Below are positions 25,889 through 35,341 of a DNA stretch of 36,386 nt, in pieces (the first letter of the stretch is position 1; every line of letters begins with the position of its first letter). This stretch comes from Bacteroidales bacterium (lineage in GTDB: Bacteria; Bacteroidota; Bacteroidia; Bacteroidales; UBA12077): contig JAQIBH010000044.1 in NCBI GenBank assembly GCA_027859205.1, forward strand, positions 1 to 36,386, written 5' to 3'. Both the position numbers and the translations under genes were made by a program. The notes under the pieces are model-generated. The model was given only the letters and a program-made list of their open reading frames with translations, made no database searches and had not been told where the DNA came from.

Positions 25889-25947
25889 TGTCATTCCGGG
25901 CTTGACCCGGAATCTATTTTGTTGTATGCCTGTAATTGCAGGAATGA
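25889..25947. repeat. Dispersed palindromic repeat with nested hairpins
   Basis: ATTCCGGG (25893-25900) and CCCGGAAT (25906-25913) form a perfect 8-bp stem with loop CTTGA. CCTG/CAGG (25929-25932, 25939-25942) forms a second hairpin. The outer TCATTCC (25891-25897) can alternatively pair with GGAATGA (25941-25947). The TCATTCCGGGCTTGACCCGG core is one I recognise as a widely scattered intergenic repeat. It lies between convergent xth and typA. Confidence 0.7.
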
Positions 25948-26045
25948 TTTCTATTTGAAATTGACAAAAATTATTTTAATAAAAAAACCTTATAAGGGTT
26001 TTTAATTCCTGACAAGGCTGCTTTTATTATTGAAATATATATATT

Positions 26046-27842
26046 TTAATTCTGTGCTCTCTTACGCTCAAATTCTTTCAAATATATTTTTCGTAAGCGT
26101 ATATGTTTAGGAGTAACCTCCACATATTCATCAGCCTGAATGTACTCCAAAGCCTCTTCTAATGAAAATTTAATTGGAGGTGGCAATTTCACTTTATCAT
26201 CGGTTCCGGAAGCGCGTACGTTTGATTGCTTTTTGGTTTTCGTAATATTTACACCGATATCACCTGCTTTATTATTTTCTCCAACTACCTGTCCTTCATA
26301 AACTTCATCATTATGAGCGACAAAGAATTTTCCTCTATCTTGTAATTTGTCTAAGGAATAAGCAATTGCCACGCCTGTTTCAATAGCATTTAGCGAACCC
26401 ACTTGCCGTTTTATAAAATCGCCTTTGTAAGGATCAAAATCTTTAAATCGATGAGCCATTACAGCCTCTCCTGCAGTAGCAGTCATCATTATATTTTTTA
26501 AGCCGATAATTCCTCGCGACGGCATATGAAATTCAAGTAAAATACGTTCATTTTTACGTTCCATATTCATCATCTCGCCTTTGCGTTGCTGAATAATTTC
26601 AATTGCTTTACCGGAATATTCTTCAGGTAAATCAATTGTTAGATATTCAATAGGCTCACATTTCTCTCCATCAATTTCTTTTATAATTACTTTAGGTTGT
26701 CCAACTTGTAGTTCGTAACCCTCACGACGCATAGTTTCTATCAAAACCGATAAGTGTAAAACACCACGACCAAATACAGTATGTGCATCGGCAGAATCGG
26801 TTGGCTCAACTTTTAATGCTAGATTTTTCTCAAGTTCTCTTTCCAAGCGGTCTTTTAAATGGCGCGAAGTAACAAATTTACCATCTTTTCCAAAAAATGG
26901 AGAGTTGTTAATGGTAAATAGCATACTCATGGTTGGCTCATCAATGGCAATCGGATCCAAGGCTTCAGGATTTTCTATATCTGCAATCGTATCTCCAATT
27001 GAAAAGCCTTCAATGCCAACTAAAGCACAAATATCACCGGAAGCAACAGACTCAACTTTCCTTTTCCCGAGACCTTCGTATGTAAGTAATTCCTTTATTT
27101 TAGTTTTTTTAATTGAACCATCTCTATGAACAAGAGAAACTCTCATTCCTGTTTTTAATGTTCCTCTCAACAGTTTCCCGATTGCTATACGTCCAACATA
27201 AGACGAATAATCTAAGGATGTAATTAACATTTGAGGAGTTCCTTCAAAAGATTTAGAATCAGGAATATGCTCTATAATTGAATCCATTAAAGCTGTAATA
27301 TCTGTTGTTGGTTCTTTCCAATCATCCGACATCCATCCATTTTTTGCAGAACCATATATCGTAGGAAAATCTAATTGATTTTCATTTGCATCTAAATTAA
27401 ACATTAGATCAAATACCTGCTCTTGTACTTCTTCAGGACGACAATTTGCTTTGTCTACTTTATTAATAACTACAATAGGTTTTAATCCTAAGGTTAAAGC
27501 TTTATGAAGAACAAAACGAGTTTGTGGCATTGTACCTTCAAGGGCATCTACCAATAATAAAACACCATCGGCCATATTTAACACACGTTCAACTTCACCA
27601 CCAAAATCGGCGTGACCGGGAGTATCAATAATATTGATTTTATAATCCTTATAATCAACCGAAACGTTTTTAGAAAGAATTGTTATTCCACGTTCACGTT
27701 CAAGATCATTACTATCCAGGATTAAGTCGCCGGGGTTTTCATTTTCACGAAAAAGTTTCCCCAGCAATAGCATCTTGTCAACCAATGTCGTTTTACCGTG
27801 ATCAACGTGAGCTATTATAGCTATGTTTTTGATTTTTTGCAT
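26046..27842 (-). CDS. typA: Ribosome-associated translational GTPase TypA/BipA
   Basis: A 598-residue EF-G-like GTPase that binds the ribosome, helps 50S assembly and is important under stress and cold. G1 A-H-V-D-H-G-K-T is near residue 10. The G2 R-G-I-T-I-L, G3 [12 protein letters not shown] and G4 N-K-V-D-K motifs are all present. Domain II, domains III and V (P-Q-V-I/P-K-V-I-type, S-R-G-I-I-G-L) and the BipA-specific C-terminal domain (~480-598, with [12 protein letters not shown]) follow. Length is exactly that of the family. A good -7 element precedes it. Confidence 0.97.
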   Translation of the reverse strand: MQKIKNIAIIAHVDHGKTTLVDKMLLLGKLFRENENPGDLILDSNDLERERGITILSKNVSVDYKDYKINIIDTPGHADFGGEVERVLNMADGVLLLVDALEGTMPQTRFVLHKALTLGLKPIVVINKVDKANCRPEEVQEQVFDLMFNLDANENQLDFPTIYGSAKNGWMSDDWKEPTTDITALMDSIIEHIPDSKSFEGTPQMLITSLDYSSYVGRIAIGKLLRGTLKTGMRVSLVHRDGSIKKTKIKELLTYEGLGKRKVESVASGDICALVGIEGFSIGDTIADIENPEALDPIAIDEPTMSMLFTINNSPFFGKDGKFVTSRHLKDRLERELEKNLALKVEPTDSADAHTVFGRGVLHLSVLIETMRREGYELQVGQPKVIIKEIDGEKCEPIEYLTIDLPEEYSGKAIEIIQQRKGEMMNMERKNERILLEFHMPSRGIIGLKNIMMTATAGEAVMAHRFKDFDPYKGDFIKRQVGSLNAIETGVAIAYSLDKLQDRGKFFVAHNDEVYEGQVVGENNKAGDIGVNITKTKKQSNVRASGTDDKVKLPPPIKFSLEEALEYIQADEYVEVTPKHIRLRKIYLKEFERKRAQN

Positions 27843-27867
27843 TTTTACCCTTAAAATTTTCAGCGTG

Positions 27868-27875
27868 CAAAGGTA
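27868..27875 (-). promoter_or_regulatory. -7 element of typA
   Basis: TACCTTTG on the minus strand (27875 to 27868), followed by C, is a full match to the Bacteroidota TAnnTTTG element. It leaves a leader of roughly 20 bases before the typA ATG. The -33 region is only AT-rich. Confidence 0.55.
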
Positions 27876-27992
27876 TGCGTTTTAATTTAACTTATGTTAT
27901 AAACAGCATAAATAGTGAGTATGTTTTGAATAATCACTATTTAAGATTCATTTAGTGTTTTAAATGCTAAAGAATAACTGATAATTCACAAA

Positions 27993-28019
27993 CCCAACAG
28001 GTCCTGAAGACCTGTTAGG
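27993..28019. repeat. Dispersed palindromic repeat downstream of the DUF2723 gene
   Basis: CCCAACAGGTC (27993-28003) pairs with GACCTGTTAGG (28009-28019) around loop CTGAA with one mismatch. Related to the degenerate copy at 16442. It may double as the terminator of the minus-strand DUF2723 gene that ends at 28058. Confidence 0.65.
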
Positions 28020-28057
28020 TTTTCTTGTTAGGGTTTTGTAATTAATTGAATATTATT

Positions 28058-31000
28058 TTATTGTCCTTGAAAAAGACTAAATGCATTTGCTAAAGCACTT
28101 TCAATTTTTGCTGATACTTCTGGGTCGCCGTTTCTTTTAGAAAACTCGCTTAGTCTTTGCAAATAATGAACAGATAACCGTAGTTCATAATCTAAACTTT
28201 CAATGTATTTAGTTGGCATTGAAAAGTAATAATTTAGATCCTTTATTGTAGTTTCGGCAAACTCATAAACAATAGTATTTGCTTTCTCAGTTGCTCCTGC
28301 CAAATAATATGTTTCAAGAATATCTAATGTAAACAGGTCATATTTAAAATTAATACTTGGCATTATTTCCATGCATTTATCTAAAACGAGAATAGCAGAG
28401 TCTTTTTTGCCAACTTTATTTAATTCTTGTGCTAATCTATTAAAGCTATTTCTAATTTTAATAACAGAAGTTGTTCTTTCAATAGTATGATCAATCCAAA
28501 TTTTAGGATTATTCATATTTCCCCAGGCAAAATCATTCATAAGTTTTCCATACATAATATCTATATCTATTCTACCTGTTTCAAGATAACCTTTAGACGG
28601 AGTTTTAATAGGTACAAGTCTGTATGCAAAACCTTCTAATTGTAGGTAATCATTTAATTTAATACTTTCATTTCCTGCCGGTGACACAAAATATACAGGA
28701 CGTTCCCAATTGTTGTTAGCCAATAAATCCAGAATCATTAGTTCATTTTTCATGATTCTTGTCTTTTTTATAGAAAAGCGAAGTTCAGGAACTATCTTAT
28801 CAGCGTCTTCAGTTTTAACGGTGCCATTTGCAATTACAAAAGCAGAATCCACAGGAACTATAAATTTACTGGTTGGTAAGTAATCAATCCATTCATCTTG
28901 TCCGGCTTGTAATTTTGTGCGAGGATCATCTGAAACTACAAAATCGATAGCTTGTTCAACGGTAGCATATTCGTTAATTCTGTCGTTGATATAAATTACA
29001 TCTCGAACGCCATTTAAATATTGTTCGTGAGTCAATCCAAATGGAACCGGTTCTGAATCATAAGCTTTGCGCTTCATTTGATCGATATACCAATCAGTAT
29101 TGAGCAATGAAAGATTTACAACTCGAACATCAGTTCTTATTCCTTCAACTTCTTGTGCATACCAAAGTGGGAATGTATCATTATCGCCATGTGTAAACAG
29201 TATTGCATTTGGAGCACATGAGTTTAAATAGTTTGAGGCAAAGTCTCGTGCTATATATCTGTTCGAACGATCATGATCATCCCAATTCTCATTTGCCATA
29301 ACAGTAGGAACAGCAATTAAACAAATCGATGTGGCTAATCCAGCACTTAATATAGCGTTTACTTTTTTGAGAAAGAAATTGTAAATTCCAAGTACACCAA
29401 GTCCTATCCATATTGAAAAAGCATAGAACGAACCTGCATAGGCATAATCACGTTCGCGTGGTTGCAATGGGTATTGGTTTAGATATACTACAATAGCCAA
29501 TCCTGTAAGTAAGAATAATAATAGAACAACAATAAAATCATTAAAATGACGACGTAAATGAAAGAAGAAGCCAATTAAACCTAGAATAAATGGTAGCATG
29601 TAGTACACATTTCTTGATTTTTCATTTTTCATAGAATCGGGAAGATTTTCCTGGGGGCCAATCAAACCATTATCAATAAAATCTAATCCTGTAATCCAAT
29701 TGCCGTTTAATAATTCTCCATGACTTTGTGTATCACTTTGTTTCCCCGAGAAATTCCACATAAAATACCGCATGTACATATGTCCAATTTGGTACGTAAA
29801 GAAGAACTTTAGATTTTCACTAAAAGTTGGAACATATTTTATTTCCGGTTCTCCATCATATCCGGTTACTGTAACTTTTCTACCTTTTATGTTAGCCCAA
29901 TTTTTATACTCTTTAATATGAGCAGGATTTGATTGACTATACATTCGTGGAAATATAGTTGTAAATCGCTCATCGAATTCGTAGTTAGCATTTAAAGAAA
30001 ATGATTTAACATACTTTTCATCTTTTTGTCTATATGTAAAAGGTTCAGTGCTACCGGTAATAGGAGCATTATAGTATTGTCCTTTAATTAAAGGACGGTC
30101 TCCATATTGTTCTCTATTTAAATAATGTAAAAGATTAAATATTGTTTCCGGATTATTTTCATCCATAGGAGGATCAGCCAAAGAACGAATTACAATCATT
30201 GTAAAACTAGAATAACCGATCATAATAACAGTAAAAGCGAGCACTATTGTATTTAGTAATACTTTCTTTTTTTTATGCGTGTATTGTATAGCCCAAACTA
30301 CAAATCCAATTATTAATAAAATGTAAAATAAAACACCCGATTTATATGGCAAACCAAATCCGTTAACAAACATTAACTCAAACCATGTTGCAGCTTTTAC
30401 AACGCCAGGAATAATGACATACATAATGGAACCCAAAATAACAACAGAAATTATTAAAGCTTTAATTACTCCATTACGTGTAACAGGATATTTTTTATAA
30501 TAATATACAAATACAATTGCTGGTATTGCAAGTAAGTTTAATAAATGAACTCCAATAGACAAACCCATTAAATAAGCAATAAGTATTAACCACCGATTTG
30601 AATATTTTTCATCAGCAATATTCTCCCATTTTAATATTGCCCAAAATACAACGGCTGTAAATAGTGATGATAAAGCGTAAACTTCTCCTTCAACAGCAGA
30701 GAACCAGAAAGTATCGGAGAAAGCATATGTTAATGCACCAACTACTCCACTGCCAATAACTGCAATTGTTTGACCTACCGAAAGTTCATTATTAGCAGAA
30801 AACATTTTTTTAGCAAGGTGTACAATCGACCAATAAAGAAACAAAATAGTAAACGCACTAGCCAATCCAGACATTGCATTTACCATCATTGCAACGTTTT
30901 TAACATCTCCGGCAAAGAGTGAAAACACTCTGGCTAATATCATGAAAAGCGGCGCACCTGGAGGATGACCAACTTCTAGTTTAAATGCTGAAGCTATAAA

Positions 31001-31114
31001 TTCACCACAATCCCAAAAGCTGGTTGTGGGCTCAATAGTTAATAAATAAACAGTTGCTGCAATTAAAAATACTACCCAACCGGTTATACGATTAACAAGT
31101 TTAAATTTTTCCAT
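28058..31114 (-). CDS. DUF2723 (TMEM260-type) polytopic membrane protein
   Basis: A 1018-residue protein of the DUF2723 family, related to the eukaryotic O-mannosyltransferase TMEM260 and built like GT-C glycosyltransferases. The first helix is at about 10-28. It is followed at once by the family signature T-I-E-P-T-T-S-F-W-D-C-G-E-F (about 26-39), whose D and E in the first loop are the usual GT-C catalytic acids, and G-H-P-P-G-A-P-L-F (about 49-57). About ten or more hydrophobic segments run to ~residue 610. A soluble domain follows, with F-T-H-G-D-N-D-T-F-P-L-W-Y, ending in helical TPR-like repeats. It may glycosylate exported proteins using a lipid-linked sugar, but no donor or substrate can be inferred here. 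Monocistronic. Confidence 0.9.
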   Translation of the reverse strand: MEKFKLVNRITGWVVFLIAATVYLLTIEPTTSFWDCGEFIASAFKLEVGHPPGAPLFMILARVFSLFAGDVKNVAMMVNAMSGLASAFTILFLYWSIVHLAKKMFSANNELSVGQTIAVIGSGVVGALTYAFSDTFWFSAVEGEVYALSSLFTAVVFWAILKWENIADEKYSNRWLILIAYLMGLSIGVHLLNLLAIPAIVFVYYYKKYPVTRNGVIKALIISVVILGSIMYVIIPGVVKAATWFELMFVNGFGLPYKSGVLFYILLIIGFVVWAIQYTHKKKKVLLNTIVLAFTVIMIGYSSFTMIVIRSLADPPMDENNPETIFNLLHYLNREQYGDRPLIKGQYYNAPITGSTEPFTYRQKDEKYVKSFSLNANYEFDERFTTIFPRMYSQSNPAHIKEYKNWANIKGRKVTVTGYDGEPEIKYVPTFSENLKFFFTYQIGHMYMRYFMWNFSGKQSDTQSHGELLNGNWITGLDFIDNGLIGPQENLPDSMKNEKSRNVYYMLPFILGLIGFFFHLRRHFNDFIVVLLLFLLTGLAIVVYLNQYPLQPRERDYAYAGSFYAFSIWIGLGVLGIYNFFLKKVNAILSAGLATSICLIAVPTVMANENWDDHDRSNRYIARDFASNYLNSCAPNAILFTHGDNDTFPLWYAQEVEGIRTDVRVVNLSLLNTDWYIDQMKRKAYDSEPVPFGLTHEQYLNGVRDVIYINDRINEYATVEQAIDFVVSDDPRTKLQAGQDEWIDYLPTSKFIVPVDSAFVIANGTVKTEDADKIVPELRFSIKKTRIMKNELMILDLLANNNWERPVYFVSPAGNESIKLNDYLQLEGFAYRLVPIKTPSKGYLETGRIDIDIMYGKLMNDFAWGNMNNPKIWIDHTIERTTSVIKIRNSFNRLAQELNKVGKKDSAILVLDKCMEIMPSINFKYDLFTLDILETYYLAGATEKANTIVYEFAETTIKDLNYYFSMPTKYIESLDYELRLSVHYLQRLSEFSKRNGDPEVSAKIESALANAFSLFQGQ

Positions 31115-31141
31115 CGTTTACTTATTATTTTATTTCCGTGC

Positions 31142-31149
31142 CAAATCTA
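31142..31149 (-). promoter_or_regulatory. -7 element of the DUF2723 gene
   Basis: TAGATTTG on the minus strand (31149 to 31142) matches TAnnTTTG and lies about 28 bases before the ATG at 31114. No clear -33 element was found. Confidence 0.4.
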
Positions 31150-31300
31150 ATTCAAATTCTGATAATTAATGTTTTCTGACCTTAGTTTATTGTGTAAAAG
31201 TCAAAAAAAATAATAACAATTAATATATTGCTCGAAATTACGTAATTTAGCCAAATTCTAAAAATAATTTATCCTTACTGTTCATTAAGATTTCTTAATT

Positions 31301-31645
31301 ATGTCCAAAAAAAACAGAAAAAACAGAGTTGACATAGTGTATTCAACAAACTCCGATTTTGAATATGACTATGATGAAGAGCAAGTGAAAGAAACAATTG
31401 ATGTTTCAAAACAAAAATTAAAAGTTTACCTCGATACAAAGGCCAAGAAAAAGGGTAAACAAGCTACATTGATTAGTGGATTTATAGGAAGCAAAGATGA
31501 TTTAAAAGATCTCAGTAAATTACTGAAAACAAAATGTGCAGTTGGGGGTTCTGTAAAAGATGGAGATATTTTAATTCAGGGAGATTTTAGAGATAAAATT
31601 GTTCTGATTCTTAATAGCGAAGGCTACAAAGCCAGGAAGCTTTAA
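31301..31645 (+). CDS. SUI1/YciH-family translation factor-like protein
   Basis: A 114-residue homologue of eukaryotic initiation factor 1 (SUI1). In bacteria such YciH proteins are non-essential and their role in start-site fidelity is debated. A variable acidic/basic N-terminus (~1-35) precedes the SUI1 fold. R-K-x-K/K-K-K-G-K-x-A-T-L-I-S-G-F (about 49-62), D-L-K-D-L-S-K-L-L-K-T-K-C-A-V-G-G-S-V-K (about 67-86) and I-L-I-Q-G-D-F-R-D-K-I (about 90-100) follow the family pattern closely. The next gene starts 23 bases after the stop, so the two may share a transcript. Confidence 0.9.
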   Translation: MSKKNRKNRVDIVYSTNSDFEYDYDEEQVKETIDVSKQKLKVYLDTKAKKKGKQATLISGFIGSKDDLKDLSKLLKTKCAVGGSVKDGDILIQGDFRDKIVLILNSEGYKARKL

Positions 31646-31668
31646 TTCAATAAATTTTGTTAACATAT

Positions 31669-34581
31669 ATGAAATTGTTACGACGTTTTTTTTGTTTAAT
31701 TTTATTATTCTTAGTAGTTAATAGTTTAAACCTAAAAGCTCAATACTATTCTGCGGGACAAGATCCTGCTTCAGCAAAATGGAGCCAAATAAAAACGGAT
31801 AATTTTCAGATAATTTTTCAACCGCAATTTAAAGATAAAGCACAAAAAGTTGCAAATATACTTGAAAGCAATTACCAGAATGCGAGTAAGACATTAGATC
31901 ATCAATCAAAAAAAATATCGGTTATTCTTCATAATCAAACCGTAATTTCAAACGGATATGTTGTTTGGGCTCCAAAGCGAATGGAGCTTTACACAACTCC
32001 ACCACAAGATATTTCTCCAGATGCGTGGCTTGAGCATTTGTGTATTCATGAATTAAGACACGTAGTGCAAATTGATAAGTTAAATCAAGGTATATCAAAA
32101 ATTCTTTCAATAATATTTGGCCAACACGCAATTGGGCTAATCGTTGGACAATTGCCAATATGGTATCTCGAGGGTGATGCAGTTTGCACCGAAACAGCCC
32201 TACTAAAATTTGGACGAGGACGACTTCCTTTTTTTGAACAAGGTATTAAAACGCATTTACTGAGCGACGAGAAAAGATATTCTTTCGACAAGATGCTATT
32301 CGGCTCGTACCGTGATTATGTTCCTAATCATTATGAATTAGGATATCAGTTAACAGCATTCACTAGATTTAAGTATGGTTCTACAATTTGGAGCGATATT
32401 GAAAATTATGTTGCCAAAAATTCATACACTTTACTTCCAACCAGTTATTCTTTTTATAAAGGTCTAAAAAAGAATATTGGTTTATCACAAAAGGAATTGT
32501 TTAACGAAGCGTATAATTTTTTGGATAGTTCTTGGGCAAGCGAAAATGATAAAAAAGAATTTATTAAACCCAAGTATTTTCAGACATATAATATTGGAGA
32601 TTACGAAAATTACATAAATCCTGTTATTGTTGATGACAAAAACGTACTGGCTTTAAAGAAAGGATTGTCACACATTCCATATTTTGTAATAGTTAATGAA
32701 ACTTCGGAACATTTGCTTTATGAGCCTGGATTATTAATAACGAATGATTTTTCTTATGCAAACGATGTTATTGTTTGGGCTGAGTATCGACCTGATCGCA
32801 GATGGAGCAATAGGGAGTATACTTCAATAAAAATGCTAAATATAAAAACAGGTAAAAGGAAACTTATTGTTGATAAATCAAGATATTTTAGTCCCAATCT
32901 TTCTCCTAAAGCTGATAAAATTGTAGCTGTAGAAGTTGATGTTCAAAACAAAAGCTCTTTAGTCATAATAGATGGATTTAATGGTTTGGTATTAGATGAA
33001 ATTCAATCGAGGGAAAACAGTTTTATTCAAAGACCACAATGGTCGTGGAACGAAAAGTATATATATGTAATTGAGCAAACAAAAGAATGGAAGCAGGTTT
33101 CAAGATACAATTTTAAATTAAATAAATGGGAGTTTGTATTCAAACTTGAGGGTGGCGATATTCAAAGAATTAAACCGTTAAATGGCTATGTGTATTTTCA
33201 TTCGACGTATAATGGCACCGATAATATTTATGTTTATGATGAAAAGACAGAGCAAATCTATCAAATATCGGAATCTGAATTTGGAATTTCTGAATTTGAC
33301 ATTAGTGCGAACAAATACAATTTAATTTCAAGCGAATATACTTCGCAAGGATTCCGCTTGGCTGTAATTCCTATAGAACGGGGCTTGTGGAAAAATATTA
33401 ATCAAACGCAGAATTATAAGTTTGAATTGGCCGAGGTCTTAACAGAACAAGAATCATTTAGTAAGCCTATTGTTAATGAATCACAAACAGAATTTCCTGT
33501 AAAACCTTTCAGAAAACCCTTAAATTTATTCAATTTTCATAGTTGGATTCCATTTTATGTCGATTATGAACAAATGCTTTCTGGAAATGCAATTTCTGAT
33601 CCTTCAATTATATCCGAAAATATACATCCAGGCTTAATGTTGCTTTCTCAAAATAAATTAAGTACAATGGAGTCAATGTTAAGTTATGCTTATAAAGGAG
33701 GGAATCACTTTTTATCATCTTCATTAGTTTTTAAAGGACAATATCCGGTTTTTAAACTAAGTGCAAATTATGGCAACAATCAACTTATTCGAACAACAAG
33801 CAATGCAACATGGCAACCGGAGTCAAATCTTGGATATAGTTATGATTTAGATATTTATGTTCCTTTTAATTTTACGTCGGGGAAATTTATTAAAGGATTC
33901 AGACCATTAGTTTCTGTTGAGTATCATGATGATATATATTATAATTATCAAAACGATTATTATATTAGAGGAGTAGAATTTGTCCAAACAGGTTTGTTAT
34001 TCTATTCATATCAAATTAAAGCCAACAGAGATATTATTCCTAAACTTGGTGTTATTTTCGATTTTAATTTGTTCAACTCCCCATTTGAATCTGAACTTTT
34101 TGGGTATTTATATAATTTTGATGCTCTGTTTTATTTACCAGGATGGGGCAATAGTGGCTTTAAAATTGATTTAGGTTATCAATTTCAAGAACCATGTTTA
34201 TACCGCTTAACTAGTAATTTTAGATTCCCAAGAGGCATTAATAAAAGGACAAGTGATAAAATGTTCAAAATATATAGTGACTATATATTCCCGATATCTT
34301 ATCCCGATTGGAATCTTGGATCGTTTATATATATAAAACGATTTAGAGGAAATTTATTTATAGATTACGCCTATAATACTTACAGAACAGTTAATGAATC
34401 TCAAACTGCATACATTTTTCCAATTGAACATAATTTTAGTTTCGGCCTTGAATTAACTGCCGATTACCATTTACTAAGAACTATTTTTCCTCTAAACACA
34501 GGAATTAGAGTTGGATATATTCCTACTGAAAACAAAATATTATTTGACTTTATTTTTGGCATTGATTTATTTAATCTTTAG
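31669..34581 (+). CDS. Outer-membrane/secreted protein: MA-type HExxH metallopeptidase-like domain, propeller, C-terminal barrel
   Basis: About 970 residues. An in-frame TTG at 31657 is possible, but ATG at 31669 gives a proper signal peptide (M-K-L-L-R-R-F-F-C-L-I-L-L-F, cut after L-K-A). Residues ~35-270 resemble the peptidase MA-like fold. It has a zinc site H127-E-L-R-H131 in C-I-H-E-L-R-H-V-V-Q and the downstream W-Y-L-E-G-D-A segment with E168 as likely third ligand. The middle (~300-600) reads as PD40/WD40-like propeller blades (S-P-N-L-S-P-K-A-D-K-I, R-P-Q-W-S-W-N-E-K-Y). The last ~330 residues are alternating aromatic strands typical of an outer-membrane beta-barrel, ending in F-G-I-D-L-F-N-L. 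Substrate unknown; activity unproven. Possibly co-transcribed with the SUI1-like gene. Confidence 0.82.
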   Translation: MKLLRRFFCLILLFLVVNSLNLKAQYYSAGQDPASAKWSQIKTDNFQIIFQPQFKDKAQKVANILESNYQNASKTLDHQSKKISVILHNQTVISNGYVVWAPKRMELYTTPPQDISPDAWLEHLCIHELRHVVQIDKLNQGISKILSIIFGQHAIGLIVGQLPIWYLEGDAVCTETALLKFGRGRLPFFEQGIKTHLLSDEKRYSFDKMLFGSYRDYVPNHYELGYQLTAFTRFKYGSTIWSDIENYVAKNSYTLLPTSYSFYKGLKKNIGLSQKELFNEAYNFLDSSWASENDKKEFIKPKYFQTYNIGDYENYINPVIVDDKNVLALKKGLSHIPYFVIVNETSEHLLYEPGLLITNDFSYANDVIVWAEYRPDRRWSNREYTSIKMLNIKTGKRKLIVDKSRYFSPNLSPKADKIVAVEVDVQNKSSLVIIDGFNGLVLDEIQSRENSFIQRPQWSWNEKYIYVIEQTKEWKQVSRYNFKLNKWEFVFKLEGGDIQRIKPLNGYVYFHSTYNGTDNIYVYDEKTEQIYQISESEFGISEFDISANKYNLISSEYTSQGFRLAVIPIERGLWKNINQTQNYKFELAEVLTEQESFSKPIVNESQTEFPVKPFRKPLNLFNFHSWIPFYVDYEQMLSGNAISDPSIISENIHPGLMLLSQNKLSTMESMLSYAYKGGNHFLSSSLVFKGQYPVFKLSANYGNNQLIRTTSNATWQPESNLGYSYDLDIYVPFNFTSGKFIKGFRPLVSVEYHDDIYYNYQNDYYIRGVEFVQTGLLFYSYQIKANRDIIPKLGVIFDFNLFNSPFESELFGYLYNFDALFYLPGWGNSGFKIDLGYQFQEPCLYRLTSNFRFPRGINKRTSDKMFKIYSDYIFPISYPDWNLGSFIYIKRFRGNLFIDYAYNTYRTVNESQTAYIFPIEHNFSFGLELTADYHLLRTIFPLNTGIRVGYIPTENKILFDFIFGIDLFNL

Positions 34582-34681
34582 GCAATTTTTATAAATTACT
34601 AACTATATACAATAAATTAAAGAATAGATTGTTTAACAGAATAATCAACATTAAATTTAAAGTCTTAGTGAAAAAAATATC

Positions 34682-34689
34682 TATATTTG
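34682..34689 (+). promoter_or_regulatory. -7 element of the bactofilin gene
   Basis: TATATTTG followed by C is a full match to TAnnTTTG, about 51 bases before the bactofilin ATG. A weak TTTA at 34656-34659 is 22 bases upstream. The rest of the 159-base gap is AT-rich without other signals. Confidence 0.5.
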
Positions 34690-34740
34690 CTGAGTAAAAG
34701 TTTTAACAGGATGTTAATAACATTAAATTAGAGTTTAAAG

Positions 34741-35148
34741 ATGGCAAAGTATAACGAGACAGAGACAACAACTGCAATAAACTTGATAGGAGCAGGAACA
34801 GAAATTACCGGAGATGTTAATTCAAATGGTGATATTCGAATTGATGGAATTTTAACCGGCAATCTAAAAACAGCTGGTAAAGTTGTAATAGGTGAAACGG
34901 GAAGAGTAAATGGCGAAATAGATTGTAAAAACTCGGAAGTTTTAGGCGAAATACATGGAAAAATAAAGGTTAGTGAATTGCTTTCTCTTAAAGCAACTTC
35001 TAAAATATTCGGTGATATTGTAACAAAAAAATTAGCTATAGAACCAGGCTCTAAATTTACAGGAACTTGTAAAATGGGCGATGAATCAATTAAAAATGTC
35101 AGAACTGGAGAAACAGAATTCGGATCAAAAGAACAAAAAAGCGCATAG
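34741..35148 (+). CDS. Bactofilin family cytoskeletal protein
   Basis: A 135-residue bactofilin. These proteins polymerise without nucleotide into filaments that organise cell-wall or polarity functions. A short disordered N-terminus (~1-12) precedes a right-handed beta-helix core (~13-115). The core has the typical stacked turns G-A-G-T-E-I-T-G-D-V, G-D-I-R-I-D-G-I-L-T-G-N-L, K-V-V-I-G-E-T-G-R-V-N-G-E-I and S-K-I-F-G-D-I. The tail is polar. Its end overlaps the AtpZ reading frame by 53 bases or more, so the two are translated from one message. Confidence 0.93.
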   Translation: MAKYNETETTTAINLIGAGTEITGDVNSNGDIRIDGILTGNLKTAGKVVIGETGRVNGEIDCKNSEVLGEIHGKIKVSELLSLKATSKIFGDIVTKKLAIEPGSKFTGTCKMGDESIKNVRTGETEFGSKEQKSA

Positions 35149-35341
35149 CGATTTAGCTAAATATTCCGCCATAGCTTTTCAAATGATAGCTATTATGGTT
35201 ATTGGAGTATTAGGTGGCATGAAATTGGATAAATGGATTTCTAGGATAGAATTTCCAGTTTTTACGGTGGTGCTTACCTTAGCAGGAGTTATTTTCGCAA
35301 CTTATTATGTAATTAAAGATTTTATTAAACCACCCAAGTAA
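35096..35341 (+). CDS. AtpZ/AtpI-like small membrane protein
   Basis: About 81 residues. Two ATG codons are possible, 35081 and 35096. I give the second because it shortens the overlap with the bactofilin frame; no later start exists, so an overlap of at least 53 bases is unavoidable. After a polar N-terminus, two TM helices appear, roughly at 26-42 and 53-71 of this form. G-V-L-G-G-M-K-L-D-K-W lies between them, the pattern of AtpZ (F0F1-ATPase assembly/ion-handling accessory) proteins. In Bacteroidota it normally opens the ATP synthase F0 cluster. The next gene starts on its stop codon (TAATG). Confidence 0.85.
   Translation: MSELEKQNSDQKNKKAHSDLAKYSAIAFQMIAIMVIGVLGGMKLDKWISRIEFPVFTVVLTLAGVIFATYYVIKDFIKPPK

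Noticed and set aside
31243-31250. TAATTTAG as the promoter of the SUI1-like gene
   Set aside because: One mismatch in the key TTTG and no -33 partner; too weak to list.
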